A DNA stretch of 64,000 nt from Serripes groenlandicus (Eukaryota > Mollusca > Bivalvia > Cardiida > Cardiidae). The notes below the pieces were generated by a model. That model had not been told where the DNA came from, did no database searches, and worked only from the letters and a program-made list of their open reading frames with translations. The translations under genes and the position numbers were made by a program. Numbering within the stretch: position 1 is the stretch's first letter; each line of letters opens with the position of its first letter. Where the stretch lies: positions 22,685,723 through 22,749,722 of the forward strand of contig JASEVX010000012.1 of assembly GCA_031761405.1 (NCBI GenBank), given 5' to 3'. Positions 1-10,267 of the stretch are shown in pieces.

Positions 1-1104
1 GCGGCCGTGTTTTTTGACCAATCAACATGGCTTGAAGGAATCTGGTAGAGGGTCATCCAAGGAACATTTCTACAAAATTATTTGAAAATCTGCCAACCAG
101 TTTGGGAGAAGAAGATTTTAAGATTTTTTAAGTTTTCACTAGAGCCATATAAGGCAAAATAGCCCTGCCCACTGGCGGCCATGTTTTTCAACCAATCAAC
201 ATGGCTGTTTTCACTTTGGCCATATAAGGCAAAATAGCCCCCGCCCCCTGGCGGCCATGTTTTTTGACCAATCAACATTGCTTGTAGGAATCTGATATAG
301 GGTCACCCAAGGAACATTTCTACAAAATTATTTGAAAATCGGTCTGACACTTATGGAGGAGAAGATTTTTTAAGTTTTCATTATAGCCATAAAAGGCAAA
401 ATAGCCCCGCCCCCTGGCGGCCATGTTTTTTTGACCAATCAACATGGCTTGAAGGAATCTGATAGAGGATCACCCAAAGAACATTTCTACAAAATTATTT
501 GAAAATCAGCCGGACACTTTTGGAGGAGAAGATTTTTTAAGTTTGCACTATAGCCATATAAGGCAAAATAGCCCCGCCCCCCCCTGGCGGCCATGTTTTT
601 CGACCAATCAACATGGCTTGAAGGAATCTGATAGAGGGTCACCCAAGGAACATTTCTACTAAATAATTGAAAATCGGCCTTACACTTTCGGAGGAGAAGA
701 TTTTTTAAGTTTTCACTATAGCCATATAAGGCAAAATAGCCCCGCCCCCCCTGGCGGCCATGTTTTTCGACCAATCAACACGGCTTGAAGGAATCTGATA
801 AAGGGTCATCCAAGAAACATTTCTACAAAATTATTTGAAAATCTGCCAACCATTTTGGGTGAAGAAGAATTTTGAAGTTTTTTCGGTTTCGTTGCCATGG
901 AAACCAGAATTTTGCATGGATCCCAAAAATTTGAAGGAATTCTGGTGAGGTCATTGAGAGGATGCTTTCTGTGAAGTTTCATCCAAATTGACCCACTGGT
1001 TACTGAGGAGAAGAAGTTGACGCACGACGCACGACGGACGCCGGATGCCGGACAAAAGGCGATCACAATAACTCACCTTGAGCAAAGCTCAGGTGAGCTA
1101 AAAA
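1..1104 (+). repeat. tandem-core element, 166-bp units, hairpin 3' end (Helentron/HINE- or pearl-like)
   Basis: The phase marker GCGGCC recurs at 1, 175, 251, 417, 587 and 754, so most units are 166-174 bp; the third interval is only 76 bp and is an internally deleted unit. A diverged non-tandem tail follows and ends in a hairpin (CTCACCTTGAGC at 1072-1083 against GCTCAGGTGAG at 1087-1097) directly followed by CTAAAA. Tandem core plus a conserved hairpin end is the architecture of bivalve pearl/CvA elements and of Helentron-derived non-autonomous elements; that assignment is inference. The left end lies outside the window. Confidence 0.7.
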
Positions 1105-1989
1105 GTGGGGGTGCCATTTTTGTTTACATGTAAGGTCGATGAGAACGAAGTGAAAATGATAATAAACACACATAATCATATCACATTTATATTTTTATTT
1201 TATTTCTATGGACATATCAATAAATGACAGTTTAATTGCTAAAAAGCAATTTATCTTTTTGCTATTGTGTTTTTTAATTGGAAACAGGAATCTAGAGTAT
1301 CATTCTTTTTGCTAGGATCGAATGTTTTGAAAACTTATATGAATGTTCATATATCAATCATACAAGCTGCCCTGTTTCAGTGACTGACCTAAATCGGTGA
1401 CCTTTTTTTTTTTTATATATGCTCTTCAATTTGAAGAGTTCTGTGGTATCAATGTTTTTTGGGTCTCAAGTGTAACATATAAATACAGAAATGATTTTTT
1501 GGATAGGTCACAGTCCTTTTTATCATGTAGTGGGTGTGCTTTAAGTGCAAAAACATCCATTTATGCCGTATCTCCGTAGTGAAACACAACTTGGGAAAAC
1601 CTAAAATATACACGTGACCATTCCAGCCAATCGTATTTGCCATATGTAAATCAAAACAAATTTTAGACTTCCAAAAGCCCAAATGTATGCAGTAAACGTC
1701 ATCAATATTGGGGCCGTTGAATAGGCATGCGCACAAGACATGTATCGCTTGTAAACTTCCGCTATTATTGTAAAACTGAAAGCACTCGGTAAATCTTGAA
1801 AACCCACTGCAATTACCGCGATTTGTCAAAGAAATAACCCTGTTAAAGATCGACGATTAGAAATGCGTATTATTCGGCCCAAAAATATAATGGTGCCTGA
1901 AATCTCACCTCTCAATTTCGAACCCTGTAAAAGTGTATCGCATGGATGAATATATGAGAATTGCTTTGCTGTGTAGTAGATTTCCAAAT
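1105..1989. other. AT-rich stretch, nothing recognised
   Basis: I see no repeat family shared with the rest of the window, no convincing exon and no RNA gene. The longest minus-strand frame here (1449-1829) has no recognisable motif and lies in low-complexity AT-rich sequence, so it is not called as a gene. Confidence 0.5.
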
Positions 1990-2180
1990 AAGGAGATGTT
2001 TACTACAGCTTCAAGAAAGCGCGCGGAAAAAAATCACGTGATCTGTATTCCCTGCGAAAATATCACGTGGTGTTATTTCTTCTTTCCATTGGAGGAAGCT
2101 CTCCTTTTAACTGTCTCGCGAGATTACAAATTAGCAAAGCAACAAATACATACCGATCACGTGGTCAACATACTAGCTAC
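1990..2180. promoter_or_regulatory. promoter-like cluster: three CACGTG sites and one TCTCGCGAGA
   Basis: Palindromic CACGTG E-boxes occur at 2035-2040, 2064-2069 and 2158-2163, and the perfect palindrome TCTCGCGAGA lies at 2114-2123. The last is a known core-promoter motif of metazoan CpG promoters, and CACGTG binds bHLH-ZIP factors. Four such palindromes within 130 bp of otherwise AT-rich DNA is unusual. No adjacent start exon is identified, so this may be an alternative promoter, an enhancer or part of an unrecognised element. Confidence 0.4.
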
Positions 2181-2334
2181 AGTATTTTTGTGAGTTATTT
2201 ATAGAAAGCTCTACACATCCAAGTTTATTTTTCATTCTTTCTCATCATTCGTATATGCATCGTTAGACTTACTTAGGAGCATTTCAGCTTATTTATTCAG
2301 TGATTTTCTGTGCGCGACAGTCACGTATGCTCTC

Positions 2335-2404
2335 TGATTGATTAAAAAATACTTGCGTGACTTTTGAAATCTGTGCGTTAAAACGTACGTGAATGGGAAC
2401 ACTG
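2335..2404 (+). mobile_element. right-end fragment of a hAT-like element
   Basis: The segment ends in ACGTGAATGGGAACACTG, one difference from the right terminus of the complete element at 60922-61673 (ACGTGAGTGGGAACACTG). The preceding bases share the CGTGAAA...TTACG arrangement. No matching left end was found nearby. Confidence 0.4.
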
Positions 2405-2554
2405 GGCCGCCCGCCCGTCACCGTCACTTCTAAACCGTCACCGTCACTGAGCCTAGCCCACCAAGTATGAGTTTAAAAACATGACTGCTAGAGTAATCTC
2501 TTTGTGGAAGCGAGTATTAATCAAACATAAATGAAGCAAAAAAGGTGAACCGAT

Positions 2555-2650
2555 TGATAATCGATTGTGATAAATTGCAATCGATTATCGCTAACGTGAT
2601 GCATATCCGATCAACTTTCGATTATAATCGATCATCGTCCCAACACTAGA
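2555..2650. mobile_element. possible hAT-like terminus with ATCGATT repeats
   Basis: ATCGATT/AATCGAT words recur between 2555 and 2630, and the stretch ends in CGTCCCAACACTAG, whose reverse complement resembles the CAGTGTTGGGACG-type ends of hAT elements. No second terminus was found, so this is tentative. Confidence 0.3.
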
Positions 2651-2865
2651 GGTCGACACTCTTCCATTGCACAACTGTCTTCCACAATGAGAACTTGTTT
2701 TTTTTGTTTTGACATACGAAGACAAATACTGATAAAAGATGACCAAAAGGAATTCTTCAAAATCAGGTCAGTGGTTTTATTGTGGACTATTTTATAGTCT
2801 GCCATGTGACCTGTAAACACAGAAAATGTTATCAAGATATACAAACAAATAAACAGTTAACAAAC

Positions 2866-3006
2866 CAGAGGTTCATTGGCCTTGATGAGTTGAACAACCT
2901 TGACCTTGAAGTCTTCGTCATCCGGCAACAATGGTTCCTCCTCGTCGGGATCTAAATGCGGGCCATAATCTCTCGACGCAATCTTGTCATGACTGTACAG
3001 TAAAGC
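2866..3006 (-). CDS. MPP3/MPP7-like MAGUK exon (end of L27 region to start of PDZ)
   Basis: A minus-strand exon of 141 bp (47 codons, phase 0 at both ends) runs from an acceptor ending TTTGCAG to a donor GTTTGT. It begins ALLYSHDKIASRDYGP, passes through an acidic linker (DPDEEEPLLPDDEDF) and ends VKVVQLIKANEPL. That order (A-L-L..HD, acidic linker, VK-hydrophobic-LVK..EPL entering GATI) is what MPP3/MPP7-type membrane palmitoylated scaffolds show between L27C and the PDZ domain. These proteins organise junctional and polarity complexes under the plasma membrane. The codon for the Gly expected after EPL would open the next exon, off-window to the left or unrecognised. No stop or frameshift is seen. 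The neighbourhood is repeats, as expected for introns. Confidence 0.75.
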
Positions 3007-3061
3007 CTGCAAATGATTACTCCAGGTATACCACCTACACCTTCAACTGTTCCCGTGTTAA

Positions 3062-3280
3062 CCCTTTCCCGGATACAGACGCTTTCTGACATCCTTGCAG
3101 CAGACGACTTTAGAAACAATGTGGTGAACGGAGAAATTGCTCATGATGAACAATTTCTCCTTTGCCACAATGTTTTCAAATGTTTTCAATATTTATATTT
3201 CATTGATATAGATTTTTCCATATCTTTGGCGAGATGGTTTCAATGGCAAATGCTGCAGATTTGTTGTATGTGGGAAAGGG
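3062..3280. mobile_element. TTAA-flanked foldback MITE, type B
   Basis: The copy starts CCCTTTCCC and ends GGGAAAGGG, flanked by TTAA at 3058-3061 and 3281-3284. Inside are the family marks: subterminal CTGCAG(CAG) motifs on both arms and a central palindrome around GAAATTGCTC...GAACAATTTC. A TTAA target with CCC...GGG ends is characteristic of piggyBac transposons. No transposase is present, so it is non-autonomous. Confidence 0.85.
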
Positions 3281-3439
3281 TTAAATACAATGTTTTTGCC
3301 TTTACAATGCTGAATTATTAATGAAACTATCAAAATATATAAGTGAATCAACGACCATTAGAAAACGTGTATTGAATACTCTGATTGCATAAACTACTAT
3401 ATATGAATTGTTACAACAATGATGCTGATTATCCTTTAA

Positions 3440-3660
3440 CCCTTTCCCACTTGCAGACGCATTTTGACGCAATAGCAGCAGACGACTTTTGATAACATTG
3501 GGGCCAAAGGTGAAATTGCTCATGACGAGCAATTTCACCTTTGGCCACAATGTTTTCAACTTTATTTAACAATTGAGTTATCTTTTACGGAGATTTTTTC
3601 GGTTTTTGCCACTATGTTTTCAAAGTTGTCTGCTACAGATTTGTTGTTTGTGGAAAAGGG
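3440..3660. mobile_element. TTAA MITE, type B
   Basis: Full-length copy with TTAA at 3436-3439 and 3661-3664. The centre is a long palindrome: GGCCAAAGGTGAAATTGCTC and its reverse complement flank a short loop near 3520. Confidence 0.85.
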
Positions 3661-3934
3661 TTAAAACTTCACCCAACTTATCCTTATAGTACTTTTTTTT
3701 CCCTTCTCGAAAATTGTATTCACTTTTCTGTCTTTGCCATATTTCAATTGTAAATGGCTAAAGGCAATATACTTTGCCGATTCAAATAAGATGTATATAA
3801 TTATATGGACTTGTCCATCTTTGCAATTTTTCACTGCCAATTCTAGGGATATCAAGATGAAGATGAGTTGAGCAGCCAACAGTATAGAGCCTTTGCATCT
3901 GGAGTATTGCCATGTCGACCATTTAGTTAAAAAC

Positions 3935-4001
3935 ATTGAGTGAAGAGGAGAAAATTTCTGTGTTAATTTTAAGTTTTCACTTTATATAAGGCAAAATAGC
4001 T

Positions 4002-4032
<31 letters not shown>

Positions 4033-4870
4033 TGGAGGCCATAGTTTACGTCCAATCTACATGGCTTAAAGGAATCTGATCACTGAGGGTCACCGTAGGA
4101 ACATTTCTATAAAAAGATATGAAAAAAGTTTTCACTATAGCCATATAAGGCAAAATAGCCCAGCCCTCTGGGGGCCATGTTTTTCAACCAATCAACATGG
4201 CTTGAAGGAATCTGATAGAGGTTCTCCAAAGGAACATTTCTACTAAATTATTTGAAAATTGGCCAAACACTTTTTGAGGAGAAGATGTTTTAAGATTTCA
4301 GTATAGCCATATAAGGCAAAATAGCCCCGCCCCCTAGCGGCCATGTTTTTCGACCAATCAATTTGGCTAGAAGGAATCTGATAAGAGTGTCGCCCAAGGA
4401 ACATTTCTACAAAATTATTTGAAAATCAACCTTCACTTACATAGGAGATGATTTTTTTAATTTTCACTATAGCTATATAAGGCAAAATACCCCTGCCCTC
4501 TATCGGCCATGTTTTTTGACAAATCAACATAGCTTGAAGGAATCTGAAAGAGGGTCACCCAAGGAACATTTCTACAAAATAATTTGAAAATCGGCCTGAC
4601 ACGTTCGGAGGAGAACATGTATTTCAGTTTTCACTATTATTTTTTTTGGTTGCCATGGAAACCAGAATTGTAGATTGATCCAAAAAATTTAAAGGAATTT
4701 AAGAGAGGACATTGAGAGGATGCTTCCTATGAAATTTCATCCCAATTGGCCAAGTTGTTAGGGAGGAGAAATTGTTTAAAGCAAAAAGTTTACAGACGCA
4801 CGCACAGAAGCACGACGGACACTTCACCATGACATAAGCTCGTCTGGCTTTCAGCCAATGGAGCTAACAA
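3935..4870 (+). repeat. tandem-core element (GGCGGCCATG core) with 30-bp C tract
   Basis: Diverged copies of the roughly 166-bp core seen at 1-1104 are followed by the tail beginning GTTGCCATGGAAACCAGAAT. The 3' end differs from that element: it finishes CATGACATAAGCTCGTCTGG...GGAGCTAACA, a weaker hairpin. The cytosine run in the GCCCCGCCCCC part of a core unit has expanded to 30 C at 4003-4032. Confidence 0.7.
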
Positions 4871-4904
4871 GAAACCGCCTGGATTGTCGGAAATTTGACC
4901 TTGA

Positions 4905-5110
4905 AAATTGACAAACCAAGGTCAAAGCAACCATAGGAATCAATAGAACATGTTACTGGTTACCTTCAGGCAAAGTTTCAAGTTTGTAACCCTTTCCAGT
5001 GCTGAAATTTTGCCTCAACCTGAAACTTTAACCAAAACGTGGACAGACAGACAGACAGACAGACGGACCTCTCCAATCTAAAGACCGGAATTGCTAGAGC
5101 AATCTGGCCA
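4905..5110. repeat. repeat fragment ending in (GACA)n
   Basis: A degenerate segment (CAAGGTCAAAGCAACC...) ends in a short GACA microsatellite at 5041-5065 and then TCTAAAGACCGGAATTGC. It carries no coding signal and looks like the tail of a dispersed repeat; the family is not identified. Confidence 0.35.
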
Positions 5111-5451
5111 AAAATTGCATCTCCTTCAGATGCATCAAATGTCTTCATGTGAGACAGGGAAATTAGTCTTGTACCTGAAAATTGGGTTTTGCCAGAATCG
5201 CAGCTCCCTTACCAAGGGATTGTGGCTGGAACCTCTAATATTACCATATACCTGAAATAGATACCGTAAAGACTCGGCTATAAGGCGCTCTTGACTACTA
5301 GCCGTACCCCTGATTTTGAAGTCTCAAATCTGGGTTTTCATGCTGACTCTCCTATAAGATGCAGTCAGATTTCTGACTGAGAAATTTGTCTTCTTTTGTC
5401 ACAATCTTTGTCATCTCTATTCAATAATCATGCTAGCATTTTATGAAGCTT

Positions 5452-5524
5452 TTCCACATATTAACCGAGATGACTGTGTTGAAAGTTGTCTGCTGCAGAT
5501 TTCTTGCATGTGGGAAAGAGGTTA
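5452..5524. mobile_element. TTAA MITE, 3' fragment
   Basis: Only the right arm remains: GTTGTCTGCTGCAGATTTC, then GTGGGAAAGAGGTTAAC. Confidence 0.65.
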
Positions 5525-5722
5525 ACTTTTAAGCTGTAACATTTAACCATTTTCATGATATGATAGTTTTAAAGTTGTCTGCTTGGAAACACAATTGTAA
5601 TTTCTGGATGATTAAAATCAAATTTGTTCACAGAATTGACAAATTGCAAACTTTGGAGCAATTTTGTCTTTTTTCCACAACGTTTTCAAAAGTTTATCTG
5701 CTGCAAAGGCTTCTAATGTTAA

Positions 5723-5901
5723 CCCATTCCCACATATATATACATGTTCACACTTTTGCAGCAGGCAATTTTTAATGTGCATTTTTTCCTTTTGCCACAA
5801 TGTTTTCACCTCTATCAATAAATTATACTTTTATTTAAAGAGATTTTCCAAATTGTTGCCGAGATGTTTCAAAGTTGTCTCTGCAGATTCGTTGTATAGG
5901 G
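5723..5901. mobile_element. TTAA MITE, type B, shortened
   Basis: TTAA at 5719-5722 and 5902-5905 bound a copy that lacks the left half of the central palindrome. The right terminus is reduced to ATAGGG. Confidence 0.7.
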
Positions 5902-6252
5902 TTAAGGACCCTCCCCCACTTCTACAATGACATAACTTGATGCTGACAGTTTTAGGTCTGTAACTTGTCTCTGTTAGTTCGAAATCAATACTCTTAATGA
6001 TGTTTTTGTCGTCAAACTGTTTTACTTAATGGAATAACAATGAGTACGCTAAATGGCCGTTAATGGAAAATACACCCATAAAAACAACAGATTTATTCAA
6101 CTTTAACCCTTTTCCCACATACATCAAATCAACAGCAGACACATTTGAAATACTGTAGACAAAATTATGGAAAATCTCTATAAATGAAATATATATCTCA
6201 GAATCATTGAATAAATTTGAAGCCATTATTGCAAAAGAAGAAATTGCTCTAA

Positions 6253-6474
6253 CCCTTTCCCTCATAGGACAAATCTGAAGCAGACGACTTTGAACATATT
6301 TTGTCAAAAAAAAGAAATTCTCTATAATTGAATTGATAACATATGACTAAAAGTGGAAAACATTGTGGCAAAAGGAGAAATTGCTTGTTATGAGCAATTT
6401 CTTCTTTTGTCAATATGTTTTCAAAAAGCCATCCACTGCAGAAGCGTCAGAAAGCATCTATATGAGGGAAAGGG
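6253..6474. mobile_element. TTAA MITE, type A, inserted into the central loop of another copy
   Basis: Complete copy with CCCTTTCCCTCAT and ATGAGGGAAAGGG ends. The duplicated target is CTAA (6249-6252 and 6475-6478), one base off the usual TTAA. It lies in the loop of the outer copy's palindrome. Confidence 0.85.
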
Positions 6475-6513
6475 CTAAACAAGCAATTTATTCTTTTATG
6501 CTACGTTCCCACT

Positions 6514-6925
6514 GTCGTGCGATCTGTTAAGAACGCCACGATTGGCCATTCGTAGCAGATCTTGGAATTTCTCTGAAATCTCAGGTTTGGATACGAGGTG
6601 ATACGAGTTGAGACGAGTTGATACATTCTGATACGATTTGTTAATTTCAGGCGTCACGATCTGTCACGGTCTGATCTTCCGTTCAGTTACGATCACATAC
6701 GTTCCTATAGGATTGTTTCGATTGGGTCCACGATTGGGTCTCGGACTGACACGATCACCACGATCGGGTTCCCCGAATTGGGATGATCTGGTACGTGCAG
6801 ATACGTTCCGATACGTTCACCAAGAACCGATGCGCTCCGTTACGCTAGGATACGATCGTAGTCGCGATGTCTTTCACGATTATGATCGAGGGTGATCACA
6901 ATTTGAGCTACGACTGGACCCCGAC
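6514..6925. repeat. left subterminal array of CGATC/CACGAT words in the Harbinger element
   Basis: Words such as CACGAT, GATACGA, TACGTTC and CGATCGGG recur every 10-20 bp in both orientations. A matching array occupies 10300-10765 at the other end. The regularity and placement fit multiple subterminal protein-binding sites. Confidence 0.6.
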
Positions 6926-6928
6926 AGG

Positions 6929-6936
6929 TATATATA
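6929..6936 (+). promoter_or_regulatory. TATA box of the Harbinger transposase gene
   Basis: TATATATA lies 25 bp upstream of the first in-frame ATG (6961) and 73 bp upstream of the second ATG pair at 7009/7012. If transcription starts about 30 bp downstream, translation would begin at 7009 or 7012 rather than 6961. Confidence 0.5.
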
Positions 6937-6960
6937 GAGCCCGACTGACAATGGGCTTCA

Positions 6961-8316
6961 TTGTTTTATGAACTTTTACAGAGTAAACACTACAACCCTC
7001 AACCATTAATGATGGCAGAAGTTCAGGATGATGACAGCGTGGCATTTGCAGTATTACTGTATACTTACATTATCGCCAGAGAGGAAAAAGACGAGCAGCA
7101 GACAGACCAGCTACAATCTCAACCACAAAGGGCCAGGAGAGCTGCAGTCAGGCAGTTATGGGTGCGACCATGGCTCATAGAGGAGAGGAGACAACACCTT
7201 GGTCAGTGCTCCAGCCTCCTAGACACCCATTTGAGGCTGGAGGATCCAGTAGCGTTCCAAAACTATACAAGGTTAACACCACAGATCTTCGATGAAGTCT
7301 TGCAGAAGGTAACCCCAGCAATCAAGGGGAAAGTCACCAGTTTCAGGCAACCCCTCCAGCCTGGACTGAAACTGGCAGTGACACTAAGGCACCTTGCAAC
7401 TGGAGACAACTATCGGTCCCTTGCGTATGCCTTTAGGTGTGGAGTATCCAGTATCTCAAAGATGGTTCCAGAAGTGTGCAAGGCAATTGTGCAAGCGTAC
7501 AAAGATGAGGTGTTCAGCCTACCTGTGACCCCTGAAGCATGGAGAGCTGTAGCTAACCAGTTTGAGCAAAGACGGAACATCCCCCACGCCATTGGGGCAT
7601 TGGATGGCAAACACATTGCTATCAAGAAGCCACCACGCACTGGCAGCTTGTACTACAATTACAAGGGCTTCTTTTCAATACCACTCCTGGCCCTGGTGGA
7701 TGCAGATTACAAGTTTATATGGATCGAGCTTGGTGGAAAAGGACACATGTCAGATTCTCAGATATTTGGCGACTCGGAGCTGTTTAGCGGTCTGGAAGAA
7801 GAGTCACTAGGACTCCCCCCACCCTGCCCTCTGACTGCAAGCCCCAATGACCATCAAGACATGCCCTTCTTCATCCTAGGTGATGACGCCTTCACACTCA
7901 GGAACTACCTCATGAAGCCATACGGCAGAAGAGCGATGTCCAGGGAGGAGAGGATTTTCAACTACAGACTATCAAGGGGGAGGAGAGTGGTGGAAAACGC
8001 CTTTGGGATCCTGGCCAATAGATTCAGGTGTTTTCTCAGGCCTCTAGAGCAGAAGCCAAATACTGTGAAGGATATAGTGGAGGCGGCAGTGGTTCTTCAC
8101 AACCGACTGAGGCTGAGGCATCCATGCATTGCAGCACAAGAGGCGGACCATGAGAATGAAAACCACAATGTCATCCCAGGGACATGGAGGGACCAAGTGA
8201 ACTGGCTAGATGTGGATCAACCTCCTGCACATAGTAACTCAGCTACAGCACAGGCGAAGCATCAGAGGGAACTCCTGAACGCCTTCTTCAACTCACCACA
8301 AGGTGCGGTTGCATAG
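6961..8316 (+). CDS. PIF/Harbinger DDE transposase (DDE_Tnp_4 family)
   Basis: A single uninterrupted exon of 451 codons. It would cut and join transposon ends at TWA targets together with the MADF partner. An N-terminal region (about residues 60-200) precedes the catalytic core. Candidate catalytic residues are D215 in GALDGKHIAIKKP, D247 in LALVDADYKF and E345 in RVVENAFGILANRFRCF; the family mark GKGHMSDSQIF follows the second Asp. Length and motif order match Harbinger transposases. The start may be M17 or M18 (MMAEVQDDD), which better fits the TATA position. Base composition is clearly richer in GC than the flanks, as expected for intact coding sequence. No stop, frameshift or intron is seen. 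Confidence 0.95.
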   Translation: MFYELLQSKHYNPQPLMMAEVQDDDSVAFAVLLYTYIIAREEKDEQQTDQLQSQPQRARRAAVRQLWVRPWLIEERRQHLGQCSSLLDTHLRLEDPVAFQNYTRLTPQIFDEVLQKVTPAIKGKVTSFRQPLQPGLKLAVTLRHLATGDNYRSLAYAFRCGVSSISKMVPEVCKAIVQAYKDEVFSLPVTPEAWRAVANQFEQRRNIPHAIGALDGKHIAIKKPPRTGSLYYNYKGFFSIPLLALVDADYKFIWIELGGKGHMSDSQIFGDSELFSGLEEESLGLPPPCPLTASPNDHQDMPFFILGDDAFTLRNYLMKPYGRRAMSREERIFNYRLSRGRRVVENAFGILANRFRCFLRPLEQKPNTVKDIVEAAVVLHNRLRLRHPCIAAQEADHENENHNVIPGTWRDQVNWLDVDQPPAHSNSATAQAKHQRELLNAFFNSPQGAVA

Positions 8317-8394
8317 CAGAACAGGATGGCCGGGCTGCATGACGCGGAAGGTGGAGAGGATGATATTTGACATTTTGAATTTTGTTTCTGAAAC

Positions 8395-8545
8395 AAATCA
8401 AAGACCTATTCATACGACAATTCAAAACTTGCCTAAATTGTGGTTAAATCGTATGATAGAGTAGAAAACTTTGTGACATTTAAAGGAAAATTTGCTTGTT
8501 ATGAGCAAATTCTCCTTTTGTTACAAAGTTTTTAAATTTCTTTTT
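8395..8545. repeat. diverged TTAA-MITE-like palindrome inside the Harbinger element
   Basis: CATACGACAATTC at 8411 and AGGAAAATTTGCTTGTTATG with its inverted partner AGCAAATTCTCCTTTTG near 8500-8520 match internal parts of the type A MITE. The segment lies between the two convergent genes. Whether it is an old MITE insertion or an independent hairpin is unclear. Confidence 0.45.
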
Positions 8546-8597
8546 TATTGATTTGTTGAAATGAGTATCTTTACCATTTAGTGTACATGTAATATGA

Positions 8598-8603
8598 AAT
8601 AAA
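8598..8603 (+). terminator. polyadenylation signal AATAAA after the transposase
   Basis: AATAAA lies 282 bp past the transposase stop. On the opposite strand AATAAA occurs at 8645-8640, 8652-8647 and 8662-8657, so the two genes end within 100 bp of each other. Confidence 0.5.
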
Positions 8604-8694
8604 TATAAGTAAGTTAACGACTTTCGTTTTATGTCATTTTTTATTTTTTATTTCTTTTATTTTGTGTTATCATAACATATTCTACAAGGACTCT

Positions 8695-8928
8695 CTACTG
8701 ATCGTCCAGGGGGTCTTCCCGTTCCCGTTCCTGGTGCAGGTCTGTGTCATCATCCTTAGCAAGTGGATCAGGGGTGTTGAGCTGCGAGGAGAGGTTGAAA
8801 CTGCCGGCATCTGGTGTACTGGTTCTCAGCAGGCTGACGAAGGAGGGTCCTGCCTGAGGCTTATTGTGGTTTGTGGGCAGGTCATCTGGGGCGTGGGGAA
8901 CTGTTGCTGGACGTAGCTGTGGTCCTAA
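8695..8928 (-). pseudogene. out-of-frame C-terminal continuation of the MADF gene
   Basis: In a different frame from the exon that stops at 8925, the minus strand is open from 8928 to a stop at 8695-8697. It encodes about 77 residues, including PSFVSLLRTSTPDAGSFNLS and an acidic end DDDTDLHQEREREDPLDDQ. The composition is coding-like and GC-rich. The simplest reading is a one-base loss in the T run near 8927, which introduced the TAG stop of the preceding exon. A missed intron is the alternative. Confidence 0.5.
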
Positions 8929-10228
8929 CTACCCCAGATACTGGGTGGAGGTCCTATAGGGCGAGGTGGCCAGTGGGAGGGTTGAGGCTGCCACGTGGCC
9001 TGCTGCTGGAACTCGATGGGGAATTGCTGGTCTTGGCTTGGTCTTGGCTGCGTATGGCTATGCTCAGCTGCCCGTTGAGCCCTGTGTAACTCCTGCATGA
9101 TGTTCGCCTCAGCATCCCTCCTAATCGCTCCAGGCAACTTGGACAGGATCTCATCCACATACTTTCCAAAGTTAGAGCTGCCACACACAGAAGCGCTTCT
9201 AGACATGAATTCAACAAGCAGTTCTTCTGAAAGAGAAAAGTGAGGGATAATTTTTAGTGGGATTAAAATTATTATTATTATTTTAAATCTCAATAAATAT
9301 AATATTTTCTACCCTCCCGCTACACCAAATAGGGAGCCTTTTCTTTTTTAGAAATGTTATTATATCTTGTAATTATTGCATGGTTGCGGCCTATTTTCGT
9401 TGTTTTCGGCAGTTTGGTAAATTCGTGAGATCACGGATTCCTGTGTGCTATCTGCTGTGTATAGTGTTATTAGGAGAGATAATACTTACTCAGTTCTGCA
9501 GAGGTCATCCTATCCTCACTGCCCCGTCTGGAGCCGACCGACCGTGGCTGGGAGGCTGTCTGTGAGGTTGGTGATGCAGCTACTGAGAGTGTTGCTGTTG
9601 GAACCCTGCTTGTGGTAGAGGCAACTACTGAGTTTTGCTCGGTGGAAGGTGTGAGTTCAGTGCCACTGGCACTTGCTGCTGCTGCTGCTGTAAAGGAGGC
9701 CACATTTCTGGCATCCACCGTCTCAATGTGAGGGATCAAAAAAGAGAACTTATCCCATACCCACTTCTCTGTGCTGTTCATGTCAGTAATTGCATCTCCT
9801 CCTGCCCCACTCTTCTTGGCACGTTTCTTCAGCCGGCCCATCATGGTCCTCATGCTTGAGTACCATATTTTTAGCTGTTCTACAGTACTATTCATCTTGG
9901 CAGCCTGTGCAGCCCAGAGATTCTCTTTCTGGGTAACATCCTTGAACCCCGAAAGGCGTTTGCTGTACAGGACCTCATTTCGCATGAGGAACTCAATGAT
10001 TTCCTCCTTTTGCTGTTCACAGAAAGCAGTGACTGTTTTCTTTCTCTTTGCTTTCTCGGAGGGGTAGCTCGCATCTGTCTCCTCTGGCTGGACTGGTTCT
10101 GGCTCCGGGTATGCGACAGCCTTGCCCTTTCCCTTTCCCTTCTTGCCTCTGGTACCCTTGGGTGGTATGTCGCAAAGGCTAACAAATTCTTGCACTTGCA
10201 GGTTATTACTTAGATGTGCTCTCTTCAA
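8925..10228 (-). CDS. Harbinger MADF/Myb-like DNA-binding protein, two exons
   Basis: Exon 1 is 10228-9490 and exon 2 is 9226-8925. The intron has donor GTAAGT and acceptor CTCTTTCAG, and the frame continues across it (…SAEL-KELLVEF…), giving 346 residues. The N-terminus has a basic KGTRGKKGKGKGK stretch. A MADF/SANT-type trihelix follows at about residues 70-170 (QQKEEIIEFLMRNEVLYSKR … LWAAQAAKMN … WVWDKFSFL). Then come a Ser/Thr-rich linker, a predicted helical segment (FGKYVDEILSKLPGAIRRD) and a Gln/Pro-rich tail. In Harbinger elements this protein binds the ends and helps bring the transposase into the nucleus. The reading probably stops early because of a frameshift at about 8927. Confidence 0.88.
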
Positions 10229-10267
10229 GAGTAGATCGCGGAATGAGACGCATTAAATATTCTCCGG

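Noticed and set aside
1449..1829. 126-codon minus-strand frame
   Set aside because: No motif, no codon bias and no splice context; within AT-rich unique DNA.
5205..5260. Possible minus-strand exon (VYGNIRGSSHNPL) with TATTTCAG acceptor and GTAAGG donor
   Set aside because: It lies in repeat-like sequence with mariner-style ends nearby and has no recognisable homology.
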